A DNA stretch of 64,000 nucleotides. Origin: Streptomyces tsukubensis (GTDB lineage Bacteria; Actinomycetota; Actinomycetes; Streptomycetales; Streptomycetaceae). The stretch's first letter is position 1. The number at the start of each line of letters is the position of its first letter. Positions 16,603 to 23,736 of this stretch are shown here, piece after piece. The notes below the pieces were generated by a model. That model was not told the origin of the DNA. It saw nothing but the letters and a program-made list of their open reading frames with translations, and made no database searches. The stretch covers positions 1,572,501-1,636,500 of the forward strand of contig NZ_CP020700.1 of the NCBI RefSeq assembly GCF_003932715.1, read 5' to 3'. The position numbers and the translations under genes were made by a program.

Positions 16603-17838
16603 ATGAGCGCTTCGCAGAATTCCGACGTACGTACTCTTCTGGTCAAGATCTTCGGGAAGGACCGGCCGGGTATCACCGCCGGTCTGTTCGACACCCTGGC
16701 CGCCTACGCGGTCGATGTGGTCGATATCGAGCAGGTCGTCTCCCGGGGCCGCCTGGTGCTGTGCGCCCTGGTCACCGCGCCGAAGGCGGCGGGTGCCGAC
16801 GAGGGCGAGCTGCGGGCCACCGTCCACAGCTGGGCCGAGTCGATGAAACTCCAGGCGGAGATCATCTCCGGCACGGGCGACAACCGCCCGCGCGGGGTCG
16901 GCCGCTCGCACGTGACGGTGCTCGGGCATCCGCTGACGGCCGAGTCGACGGCCGCCATAGCGGCCAGGATCACGGAGACCGGCGGCAATATCGACCGGAT
17001 CTTCCGGCTGGCCAAGTATCCGGTGACCGCGGTGGAGTTCGCGGTGTCGGGAGCGGCGACCGAGGCGCTGCGGACGGCGCTGGCGACCTGCGCGGCCGAG
17101 ATCGGTGTCGATGTGGCGGTGGTCTCCGCGGGGCTGCACCGGCGTGCCCAGCGGCTGGTGGTGATGGACGTCGACTCGACGCTCATCCAGGACGAGGTCA
17201 TCGAGTTGTTCGCGGCGCACGCGGGCTGCGAGGAGCAGGTCGCCGAGGTCACGGCCGCCGCTATGCGCGGGGAGCTCGACTTCGAGCAGTCGCTGCACGC
17301 CCGGGTGGCGCTGCTGGCGGGGCTGGACGCCTCGGTGGTGGACAAGGTGCGGGCGGAGGTACGGCTGACGCCGGGCGCCCGGACGCTGATCCGGACGCTG
17401 AAGCGGCTCGGGTTCCAGGTGGGTGTGGTCTCGGGCGGGTTCACCCAGGTGACGGACGATCTGCAGGAGCGGCTGGGGCTCGACTTCGCCTCGGCGAACA
17501 CGCTGGAGATCGTGGACGGCAAGCTGACCGGGCGGGTCACCGGCGAGATAGTGGACCGGGCGGGGAAGGCGAGGCTGCTGCGGCGGTTCGCGGCCGAGGC
17601 CGGGGTGCCGCTGGCGCAGACGGTGGCGATCGGCGACGGCGCCAATGATCTGGACATGTTGAACGCGGCCGGGCTCGGGGTGGCGTTCAACGCCAAGCCG
17701 GTGGTCCGGGAGGCTGCCCATACGGCGGTGAACGTGCCGTTCCTGGACGCCGTGCTCTATCTGCTGGGCATCACCCGCGAGGAGGTCGAGGCCGCGGACG
17801 CCGCGGAGCCGGCCGGGCGCGGCGAGGCCGCTCACTAG
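16603..17838 (+). CDS. serB: Phosphoserine phosphatase SerB
   Basis: A 411-residue enzyme for the last step of serine synthesis (phosphoserine to serine). An N-terminal ACT domain (LLVKIFGKDRPGITAGLFDT, about 8-80) and a second ACT-like half (about 95-175) probably sense serine. The HAD phosphatase core has the nucleophile motif VVMDVDSTLIQDE, motif II GVVSGGF and motif III GDGANDLDMLNAAGLG. This long, double-ACT form is normal for actinobacteria. The ATG at 16603 (MSASQNSDV) was chosen over GTG 16591. It is monocistronic with hairpins downstream. Confidence 0.95.
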   Translation: MSASQNSDVRTLLVKIFGKDRPGITAGLFDTLAAYAVDVVDIEQVVSRGRLVLCALVTAPKAAGADEGELRATVHSWAESMKLQAEIISGTGDNRPRGVGRSHVTVLGHPLTAESTAAIAARITETGGNIDRIFRLAKYPVTAVEFAVSGAATEALRTALATCAAEIGVDVAVVSAGLHRRAQRLVVMDVDSTLIQDEVIELFAAHAGCEEQVAEVTAAAMRGELDFEQSLHARVALLAGLDASVVDKVRAEVRLTPGARTLIRTLKRLGFQVGVVSGGFTQVTDDLQERLGLDFASANTLEIVDGKLTGRVTGEIVDRAGKARLLRRFAAEAGVPLAQTVAIGDGANDLDMLNAAGLGVAFNAKPVVREAAHTAVNVPFLDAVLYLLGITREEVEAADAAEPAGRGEAAH

Positions 17839-17842
17839 GCCG

Positions 17843-17869
17843 GGTCCGCCCGGAGGGGCCGGGCGGGCC
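17843..17869 (+). terminator. Hairpin just after serB
   Basis: GGTCCGCCCGG pairs with CCGGGCGGGCC (one G-T pair) over a 5-base loop, 5 bases past the serB stop. Confidence 0.55.
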
Positions 17870-18003
17870 TGCCATGGGGCATGGGGGGCGGATGCGTTAG
17901 GGCCGGGGGCTGCGCCCGCAGCGGGCCCGTCGCCGGTTCCCGGCGCGCAGGAGGGCCGTCGGGCCACCTGCTCCGGAACCCGGACCACCCGGCGGAACGG
18001 CGA

Positions 18004-18035
18004 ACGGCCCCGGCGCGGATGCGTGCCGGGGCCGT
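18004..18035. terminator. Hairpin between serB and sixA
   Basis: ACGGCCCCGGC (18004-18014) and GCCGGGGCCGT (18025-18035) form perfect 11-base arms around a 10-base loop, in the convergent interval. It probably serves the minus-strand sixA gene ending at 18115. Confidence 0.55.
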
Positions 18036-18114
18036 CGTCGTCGGCCGGGGTCGTTCTTCCGGGATCGGGCCGGATCAGCGGGCCCGGCAGGATCCGAAAG
18101 AGAGGCCCCGGGGG

Positions 18115-18666
18115 TCAGGAGTGGGGCGTCCAGAAGTCGACGAGGGTGCCGACGCCGTGCTCGACGGCCTTCCAGGAGCCGGTGAAACCGAGGACGGCGA
18201 AGGCGGCGGTCGGGAAGCCGCTGCGGTTCATCCGGGCGAGGAGATCGCCCTCCGCCTCCCCGGTCAGAGCGTCCGCCAGGGCGTGCATCCCGGGGTTGTG
18301 GCCGATCAGAACGATGTCCCTGACCTCGTCGGAGACCTCGTTCAGCAGGGCGATCAGCTCGCCCAGCGAGGCCTCGTACATCCGCTCCTCGTAGACCGTC
18401 CGGGGGCGGTGGGGCAGCTCGCCGACGGCCAGCTTCCAGGTCTCGCGGGTGCGGGCGGCAGAGGAGCAGAGGGCGAGATCGAAGCTGATTCCGGTACCGG
18501 CGAGCCGGCGTCCGGCGACGGGGGCGTCCTTGCGGCCGCGGTCGGCCAGGGGACGCTCGTGGTCGGACACCTCGGGCCAGTCGGCCTTGGCATGCCTGAG
18601 GAGGACGATCCTGCGGGACTCGGGAGATCCGGAGGCTGCCCCTCCGGAAGTCGTGGCGACGCTCAT
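18115..18666 (-). CDS. SixA-type histidine phosphatase
   Basis: A 183-residue phosphohistidine or small-molecule phosphatase of the histidine phosphatase superfamily. The catalytic His is in IVLLRHAKADWP, the second active-site region is ALCSSAARTRETW, and the closing His is in DIVLIGHNPGMH. In E. coli SixA dephosphorylates a phosphotransfer protein; the target here is unknown. The ATG at 18666 (MSVATTSGG) was taken as start; the open frame continues to 18723, but that part looks like promoter sequence. Located alone, convergent with serB. Confidence 0.85.
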   Translation of the reverse strand: MSVATTSGGAASGSPESRRIVLLRHAKADWPEVSDHERPLADRGRKDAPVAGRRLAGTGISFDLALCSSAARTRETWKLAVGELPHRPRTVYEERMYEASLGELIALLNEVSDEVRDIVLIGHNPGMHALADALTGEAEGDLLARMNRSGFPTAAFAVLGFTGSWKAVEHGVGTLVDFWTPHS

Positions 18667-18748
18667 GCCACCAGCTTCGCATGAAACGGGCCAGCGGGCG
18701 CGGGGTGTTGACGTCCCGATCACCGGGCGGACCTGCGGGAGTCCGGGG

Positions 18749-18946
18749 TCAGCGGATCAGCAGCTGCCGGAGGTACTCCAGCACCGGGGCGAGGGCCGGG
18801 GACCCGTCGGCGGACTCCGCCCGGGCCGGTTCGGCTATCAGGGCGAGGAGGACGAAGACGAGCACCGGGATGGCCAGTCCCCACCAGGGCAGACGGCCGG
18901 CGGCTCCGGCGCCCGGGGGTGAAGGGCTGGGCGTGTGGGCGGACAT
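18749..18946 (-). CDS. Small single-span membrane protein
   Basis: A 65-residue protein: a hydrophilic Pro/Ser N-terminus, one hydrophobic helix (WWGLAIPVLVFVLLALIA, about 21-38), then ARAESADG and a short amphipathic end (VLEYLRQLLIR). A very good ribosome site (AGGAGG 6 bases before the ATG) supports that it is translated. The ARA-ES junction could be a signal-peptidase site, making it a small exported peptide; this is inference. It sits between sixA and the MFS operon terminator. No function is known to me. Confidence 0.72.
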   Translation of the reverse strand: MSAHTPSPSPPGAGAAGRLPWWGLAIPVLVFVLLALIAEPARAESADGSPALAPVLEYLRQLLIR

Positions 18947-19064
18947 GAACGCCTCCTGGGGCCGGTCCGCGGATGAGGGCGAGTGGTTCCACCGTAGTGA
19001 TCACGGTTCCCGGCGCCCATCCGGAAGTCCACCCACTCGCCCCTGATGCCCGCCCCCTAGGGGA

Positions 19065-19084
19065 TACGGGGGTTAACCCCCGTA
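19065..19084 (-). terminator. Perfect 20-bp palindrome after the MFS operon
   Basis: TACGGGGGTT/AACCCCCGTA has zero spacer and is preceded at 19054-19063 by a second palindrome (CCCCTAGGGG). It lies 50 bases past the stop of the small MFS-linked gene. Confidence 0.6.
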
Positions 19085-19133
19085 CCCGCCGCCGGGGCGG
19101 GGTGCCGCGGCGGCCGGTCCGGCAACTGCCGGT

Positions 19134-19253
19134 TCAGGGCGAGGCGATGGTGGCGATGATGCCGACCACGACGAAGAAGCCGATCATCGTCGCGAAGACG
19201 AGGAGCAGCTTGCGCTGTCCGTTCTGGGGATTGGGTTCGAGAACTGGCTTCAT
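19134..19253 (-). CDS. SGM_5486-type 39-residue transporter-associated membrane peptide
   Basis: A 39-residue protein, MKPVLEPNPQNGQRKLLLV followed by one hydrophobic helix and ending ATIASP. It starts 4 bases after the MFS exporter stop, so it is certainly in that operon. I recognise it as the small protein conserved beside CynX/NimT exporters in Streptomyces (SGM_5486 family). It is likely to pack against the transporter, but no experiment is known to me. Too short for usual gene callers; the conserved PNPQNGQ start and the tight spacing support it. Confidence 0.8.
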   Translation of the reverse strand: MKPVLEPNPQNGQRKLLLVFATMIGFFVVVGIIATIASP

Positions 19254-19257
19254 GGGC

Positions 19258-20601
19258 TCAGTCTCGCATCCCCGTCTCGTCCTCTATCGTCCGGTCCCGG
19301 CCTGCCAGCGTCCCGAGCACGATCTGCGGTACCAGCAGCCCCGCCATCAGTGCGACGGGCAGCCCCCAGCTGCCGGTGTGCTCGTAGAGGACGCCGACCA
19401 GCAGCGGGCCGGGGATGGAGATCAGATAGCCGGTGGACTGGGCGAACGCGGAGAGCCTGACGGTTCCGGCCGCGGAGCGCGAACGCATGCCGATCATGGT
19501 GAGGGCGAGCGGGAAGGCGCAGTTGGAGAGCCCGAGCAGCAGGGCCCAGGCCCAGGCGCCCTCGGCGGGTGCCAGGAGCAGTCCGGTGTATCCGGCGAGT
19601 CCGCTCAGGCCGAGGACGGCGGCGATGGGGCCCTGGGTGCGGAAGCGGGCGGCGAGCCGGGGGATGACGAAGGCGAGCGGTACGCCCATGACCATGGTGA
19701 CGGCGAGCAGCACCCCGGCGGTGGAGGCGGGGACGCCCGCGTCCCGGAAGATCTGCGGCAGCCAGCCCATGGTGATGTACGCGCCGGTGGCCTGGAGGCC
19801 GAAGAATCCGGCGAGCGCCCAGGCGGTGGGGCTGCGGACGATCGACCCGGCGGGGCGGCCGGCGGCCGGGGCGGAGTCCGGGGCAGCGGAAGCGGCCGGG
19901 ACCGGGGCCGTATCGGGGTGGCGCCCCCGGCTCCGTACCACCAGAACCCACGGCAGCACCGCGGCGACCGCGAGCAGTCCCCAGACCGCGAGCCCGGTCC
20001 GCCACTCGCCGCCCAGCGCACCGGTCAGCGGGACGGTGGCGGCGGCCGCGACGGAGGTGCCGATGGCCAGGGACATGGAGTAGAGCCCGGTCATGGTGCC
20101 GACCCGGTCGGGGAAGTACCGCTTGACGATCACCGGCATCAGGACGTTGCTCACGGCGATGCCGATCAGCGCCAGGGCGGTGGCGGCGACGAATCCGGGG
20201 GTGCCTCCCGCGTAGGGCCGGATCAGCAGCCCGGCGGCGATGGCGGCCATGCCCGCGCAGACGACGGCGGCGGGTCCGTGGCGCCGGGCCAGCCGGGGTG
20301 CGGCGATACCGAAGACGGCGAAGGTGACCGCGGGGACCGAGGTGAGGACCCCGGCGACGGCTCCGCTCATGCCCAGCCCGGCGCGGACCTCCTCCAGCAG
20401 GGCGCCGAGGCCGGTGATGGCGGGGCGGAGGTTGAGGGCGGCCAGGACGACGGCGACCATGACGAGCCGGGGGAACCAGACGCTCCGGAAGGCGGCGGAC
20501 GCCGGTGGGGCCGGGTCCACGGGGCCGGGGACCGGCCGTGCGCCGGAGGGCGTACGGACGGCCGCCGGGGCAGCGGTACGGGCAGCGGACTCGTCAGACA
20601 T
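19258..20601 (-). CDS. CynX/NimT-family MFS transporter
   Basis: A 447-residue, 12-helix major facilitator protein. The family signature ALNLRPAITGLGALLEEVR near the first helix and the MPVIVKRYFPDRVGTMTGLYS segment place it with CynX/NimT (cyanate or 2-nitroimidazole type) exporters. A 40-residue Ala/Pro N-terminal tail and a disordered central loop (residues about 215-245) are normal for the group. Substrate unknown. A FadR-type GntR regulator is encoded divergently, and an inverted repeat lies between the starts. This fits a transporter controlled by a neighbouring ligand-sensing repressor. Followed at 4 bases by its small partner gene. Confidence 0.9.
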   Translation of the reverse strand: MSDESAARTAAPAAVRTPSGARPVPGPVDPAPPASAAFRSVWFPRLVMVAVVLAALNLRPAITGLGALLEEVRAGLGMSGAVAGVLTSVPAVTFAVFGIAAPRLARRHGPAAVVCAGMAAIAAGLLIRPYAGGTPGFVAATALALIGIAVSNVLMPVIVKRYFPDRVGTMTGLYSMSLAIGTSVAAAATVPLTGALGGEWRTGLAVWGLLAVAAVLPWVLVVRSRGRHPDTAPVPAASAAPDSAPAAGRPAGSIVRSPTAWALAGFFGLQATGAYITMGWLPQIFRDAGVPASTAGVLLAVTMVMGVPLAFVIPRLAARFRTQGPIAAVLGLSGLAGYTGLLLAPAEGAWAWALLLGLSNCAFPLALTMIGMRSRSAAGTVRLSAFAQSTGYLISIPGPLLVGVLYEHTGSWGLPVALMAGLLVPQIVLGTLAGRDRTIEDETGMRD

Positions 20602-20614
20602 GGCACCATCATAG

Positions 20615-20629
20615 AATCATGGGATGATT
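20615..20629. promoter_or_regulatory. Inverted repeat AATCAT-GGG-ATGATT, candidate GntR operator
   Basis: Perfect 6-base arms with a 3-base centre, 14 bases before the MFS start and 85 before the regulator start. It is AT-rich against a very GC-rich background, in the only shared control region of the two genes. The size fits a FadR-subfamily dimer site. Confidence 0.5.
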
Positions 20630-20713
20630 GGTTGTCCACTGGTGACCGCTCATACTGGACCCCGTACGCAGATCCCGTACGCCCCGGGCCGTCCCAGAAC
20701 CTACGGAGCACTG

Positions 20714-21400
20714 ATGTCGTTGACCTCTCCCCGGCGCTCGGGGCTCACCGACCAGGTGATCGCACAGCTGCGGAACCAGATCACCTCCGGCGAGTGGCCG
20801 GTCGGCTCGCGCATCCCCACCGAACCGGAGCTGGTGGAGCAGCTCGGCGTGGCCCGCAACACGGTCCGCGAGGCGGTTCGCGCCCTGGCCCACAACGGTC
20901 TGCTGGACATCCGCCAGGGTTCGGGCACCTATGTCCTCGCGACCAGTGAACTGGCCGGGGTGATGCACCGCCGCTTCGCCGAGGCCTCGCCTCGCCATGT
21001 CGCCGAGGTGCGCTCGGCCCTGGAGTCCACCGCCGCCGGGCTGGCCGCCGAGCGGCGTACCGAACGCGATCTCCAGCAGCTCGACGCACTGCTGGTCCGG
21101 CGGGAGGAGGCCTGGCGGAGCGGGGACGCGGCGCAGTTCGTCGCCGCCGATATGACCTTCCACATGGCGGTCGTCGCGGCCGCCCACAACGAGGTGCTCG
21201 GCGAGCTGTACGCGGACCTGGGGGACGTCCTGCGCAACTGGCTGACCGAGGACGTCGGGCCCGAGCTGCGGCCGGAGCACCATATGGACCACGCGACGCT
21301 GGTCGAGGCGATCCGCTCCGGCGACGGCGAGACCGCGGCGGCGGAGGCGGCCGGCTATCCGTTCGCCTGTCTCAGCCGCCCCCGAACGGCTGGTGGGTGA
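20714..21400 (+). CDS. FadR-subfamily GntR transcriptional regulator
   Basis: A 228-residue repressor. The winged helix-turn-helix (about 10-75) shows LTDQVIAQLRNQITSGEWPVG, RIPTEPELVEQLGVARNTVREA and GLLDIRQGSGTYV. A C-terminal FCD ligand domain (about 90-215) has the acidic/His metal-ligand positions D-x3-H in DMTFHMAVV and a later HATLVEAI. Such domains bind small carboxylates. The ATG at 20714 has GGAG five bases upstream. It is divergent from the CynX/NimT exporter, its likely target. Its 3' end overlaps the convergent secreted-protein gene by 29 bases. Confidence 0.9.
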   Translation: MSLTSPRRSGLTDQVIAQLRNQITSGEWPVGSRIPTEPELVEQLGVARNTVREAVRALAHNGLLDIRQGSGTYVLATSELAGVMHRRFAEASPRHVAEVRSALESTAAGLAAERRTERDLQQLDALLVRREEAWRSGDAAQFVAADMTFHMAVVAAAHNEVLGELYADLGDVLRNWLTEDVGPELRPEHHMDHATLVEAIRSGDGETAAAEAAGYPFACLSRPRTAGG

Positions 21401-21749
21401 CCCAGACCGCCCGGATCTCCTTCCAGCAGCGGTCCGTCAGCTCCACGTATCCGGCGGGGCCGATATCGGAGGGCGTCCCGTCGGCGTCCACGTCCCACCA
21501 GCGGTCGCACTCCACGTGCAGTCGGACCCGGTCGGTCACCGGATAGGGGTTGTGGCAGTAGGCCGTGGCCCGGGAACCGGTGATCTCGGTACGGCAGTCC
21601 GCCTCGTACGTCCGCGGCTCCTGGTACGCCTCCGGCCCGGGCCCGTCCGCACCGGCCCGGCCCGAGGCGGCGCCGGAGCCCGCCCAGAGCAGTACGACGG
21701 CCGACAGGGGGGCAACGAGGAGCGGCGCAGTGCGGCGGATCGTCAGCAC
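21372..21749 (-). CDS. Small secreted Cys-containing protein, unknown function
   Basis: A 125-residue exported protein. A signal peptide (about 1-30, hydrophobic core LLVAPLSAVVLLWAG, cut near ASG) precedes a compact domain with four Cys (ADCRTE, AYCHNP, VECDRWW, DRCWKE), probably two disulfides. The GTG at 21749 has GAGGAGG 8 bases upstream; the open frame to 21803 is less likely. The segment YCHNPYPVTDRVRLHVECDRWWD suggests a beta-sandwich. No family was recognised. The overlapping convergent arrangement with the GntR gene is unusual but the coding bias supports both. Confidence 0.65.
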   Translation of the reverse strand: MLTIRRTAPLLVAPLSAVVLLWAGSGAASGRAGADGPGPEAYQEPRTYEADCRTEITGSRATAYCHNPYPVTDRVRLHVECDRWWDVDADGTPSDIGPAGYVELTDRCWKEIRAVWVTHQPFGGG

Positions 21750-21869
21750 GGGCGTGACCTCCTCGGCCGTACGGCGGCCCGCCGGGCCGCGGCTGCACCA
21801 CAAGGGGGATTGACGGTTCCACCCTCCCCCGCCCGGCCGTCCGCCGCACCCGGCGGGGGCCGAACGGGC

Positions 21870-21909
21870 GACGCCCCGCCCCCCGCGCGCTGCGGGGAAG
21901 CGGGGCGTC
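21870..21909. terminator. Terminator of the fabG-fabI operon
   Basis: GACGCCCCGC (21870-21879) and GCGGGGCGTC (21900-21909) are perfect arms enclosing an inner CCCCCGC/GCGGGG stem, 57 bases past the fabI stop. Confidence 0.65.
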
Positions 21910-21930
21910 GTCGCGCTCTGCGCCGTACCG

Positions 21931-21980
21931 GAAGTGCCGGTCAGGCACCCGGCATGAAGTACCGGTCAGGCACCCATCAT
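21931..21980 (-). repeat. 25-bp tandem duplication of the fabI 3' end
   Basis: Two 25-base units (21931-21955 and 21956-21980) differ at three positions. The second covers the last codons (MMGA) and stop of fabI and the first repeats them just downstream as M-P-G-A-stop. Confidence 0.7.
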
Positions 21981-22739
21981 GTGGACGCCGCCGTCCACGT
22001 GCAGGACCGAGCCGGTGGTGCGGGGGAAGAAGTCCGACAGCAGACCGACGATGCCGCGGCCCGCCGGGTCCGGGTCGGTCTGGTCCCAGCCGAGCGGCGC
22101 CCGGTGGTTCCACACGTCCGAGAGGTCCTCGAAACCGGGGATCGACTTGGCGGCCATCGACTTGAGGGGGCCGGCGGAGATGAGGTTGCAGCGGATGCCC
22201 TTGGGGCCCAGATCGCGCGCGAGGTAGCGGTTGGTGGACTCCAGGGCCGCCTTGGCGACGCCCATCCAGTCGTACTTCGGCCAGGCGACGGTGGCGTCGA
22301 AGGTGAGGCCCACGATCGAACCGCCGCGCTCCTCCATCAGCGGCAGACAGGCCATCGCCAGCGACTTGTGGGAGTAGGCCGAGACCTGGACGGCGGTGGA
22401 CACGTCCTCCCAGGAAGCCCCCAGGAAGTTGAACGCGCCCTGCGGCCCGAAGGCGATGGAGTGGACGATGCCGTCGAGACCGGAGTCGTCGCTCGCGTGC
22501 TCCCGGATCCGGTCCGCGAGCCCGTCGAGGTGCTCCTGGTTGGTGACGTCCAGTTCGATCACCGGCACGGGCTTGGGAAGCCGCTTGGAGATCCGCTCGA
22601 CGAGGGAGAGCCGGCCGAAGCCGGTGAGGATGACCTCCGCGCCCTCCTCCTGCGCCACCTTGGCGGCGTGGAAGGCGATGGAGGCGTCGGTGAGGACACC
22701 CGTGACGAGGATGCGCTTGCCGGCGAGGATTCCACTCAT
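21966..22739 (-). CDS. fabI: Enoyl-[acyl-carrier-protein] reductase (FabI/InhA type)
   Basis: A 257-residue NADH-dependent enzyme that makes the last reduction in each cycle of fatty acid elongation, cytosolic FAS II. GKRILVTGVLTDASIAFHAA is the InhA/FabI cofactor motif, with Ile/Ala replacing the usual SDR Gly pattern. The catalytic pair is Y-x6-K in YDWMGVAKAALES, and the substrate loop is RCNLISAGPLKSMAAKSIPGF. It follows fabG by 4 bases in a two-gene operon. The last four codons and stop are duplicated immediately downstream. It is the target class of isoniazid- and triclosan-type inhibitors. Confidence 0.96.
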   Translation of the reverse strand: MSGILAGKRILVTGVLTDASIAFHAAKVAQEEGAEVILTGFGRLSLVERISKRLPKPVPVIELDVTNQEHLDGLADRIREHASDDSGLDGIVHSIAFGPQGAFNFLGASWEDVSTAVQVSAYSHKSLAMACLPLMEERGGSIVGLTFDATVAWPKYDWMGVAKAALESTNRYLARDLGPKGIRCNLISAGPLKSMAAKSIPGFEDLSDVWNHRAPLGWDQTDPDPAGRGIVGLLSDFFPRTTGSVLHVDGGVHMMGA

Positions 22740-22743
22740 GTGA

Positions 22744-23448
22744 TCAGTGACCCATGCCCAATCCGCCGTCAACGGGAATGACGGCTCCAGTGATGTACGA
22801 GGCGTCGTCGGAGGCGAGGAAGCGCACGGCGGCGGCGATCTCCTCCGGCTGCGCGTAGCGGCCGGCCGGGACCTGGGCAATGATGCCCTTCCGCTGCTCC
22901 TCGCTGAGCGACTGCGTCATGTCGGTGTCGACGAAGCCGGGCGCGACGACGTTGAAGGTGATGTTCCGGGAGCCCAGCTCCCGGGCGAGGGATCGGGCGA
23001 AGCCGACGAGACCGGCCTTGGAGGCGGCGTAGTTGGCCTGTCCGGCGGAGCCGAGGAGTCCGACGACGGACGAGATCAGGACCACGCGGCCCTTCTTGGC
23101 GCGCAGCATCGCCCGGTTGGCGCGCTTGACGACGCGGAAGGTGCCCGTGAGGTTGGTGTCGAGGACGGAGACGAAGTCCTCCTCCGACATCCGCATCAGC
23201 AACTGGTCCTTGGTGATGCCGGCATTGGCCACCAGCACCTCGACCGGGCCGTGCTTCTCCTCGATCTCCTTGTACGCCTGCTCCACCTGCTCGGAGTCGG
23301 TGATGTCGCACCGGACGGCGAGGAAGCCCGCCGGAGGCTCGCCGGAGCGGTATGTGATCGCGACCTGGTCGCCCGCGTCGGCGAATGCGCGGGCGATGGC
23401 GAGGCCGATGCCCCGGTTTCCTCCGGTGACAAGAACCGAGCGGCTCAA
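22744..23448 (-). CDS. fabG: 3-oxoacyl-ACP reductase FabG
   Basis: A 234-residue NADPH-dependent reductase of FAS II. Cofactor motif TGGNRGIGLAIA, NAG motif (VANAGITKD), catalytic Ser in LISSVVG, Y-x3-K in YAASKAGLV, and the C-terminal PVDGGLGMGH. It begins with a TTG codon at 23448, preceded by AAGGGTG. The FabI gene follows after 4 bases, so the two reductases are co-expressed, as in mycobacterial mabA-inhA. A short inverted repeat is found 33 bases before the start. Confidence 0.95.
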   Translation of the reverse strand: MSRSVLVTGGNRGIGLAIARAFADAGDQVAITYRSGEPPAGFLAVRCDITDSEQVEQAYKEIEEKHGPVEVLVANAGITKDQLLMRMSEEDFVSVLDTNLTGTFRVVKRANRAMLRAKKGRVVLISSVVGLLGSAGQANYAASKAGLVGFARSLARELGSRNITFNVVAPGFVDTDMTQSLSEEQRKGIIAQVPAGRYAQPEEIAAAVRFLASDDASYITGAVIPVDGGLGMGH

Positions 23449-23480
23449 CGGATCACCCTTTCGAATAGCGGACTGGTACC

Positions 23481-23504
23481 CCCGATAACCCCGAAACTAT
23501 CGGG
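23481..23504 (-). promoter_or_regulatory. CCCGATA-N10-TATCGGG inverted repeat before fabG
   Basis: Perfect 7-base arms 33 bases upstream of the TTG start of fabG, in the fabG/tldD divergent control region. Candidate operator or leader hairpin. Confidence 0.35.
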
Positions 23505-23736
23505 CGGGGGACGCTCCCGGAGAATCGGGCCGTGACAGCGCCTTCCACGCGGCACTGTTGGATCCCTACATAAGGGCGCGGCGCCGGACGCCCCGCCCGG
23601 CCCGGGCCCGGTCCTCCGCCGGGGCCGTCCGGCGGTCGGGGCAAAGCCGCTGGGCAAGGGCTGCTCCCCCACGACATGATCGGGCACGACCGGTAGGGCG
23701 AACGCGGACCGCCGGTCTCGACGACAGGAGACATTG

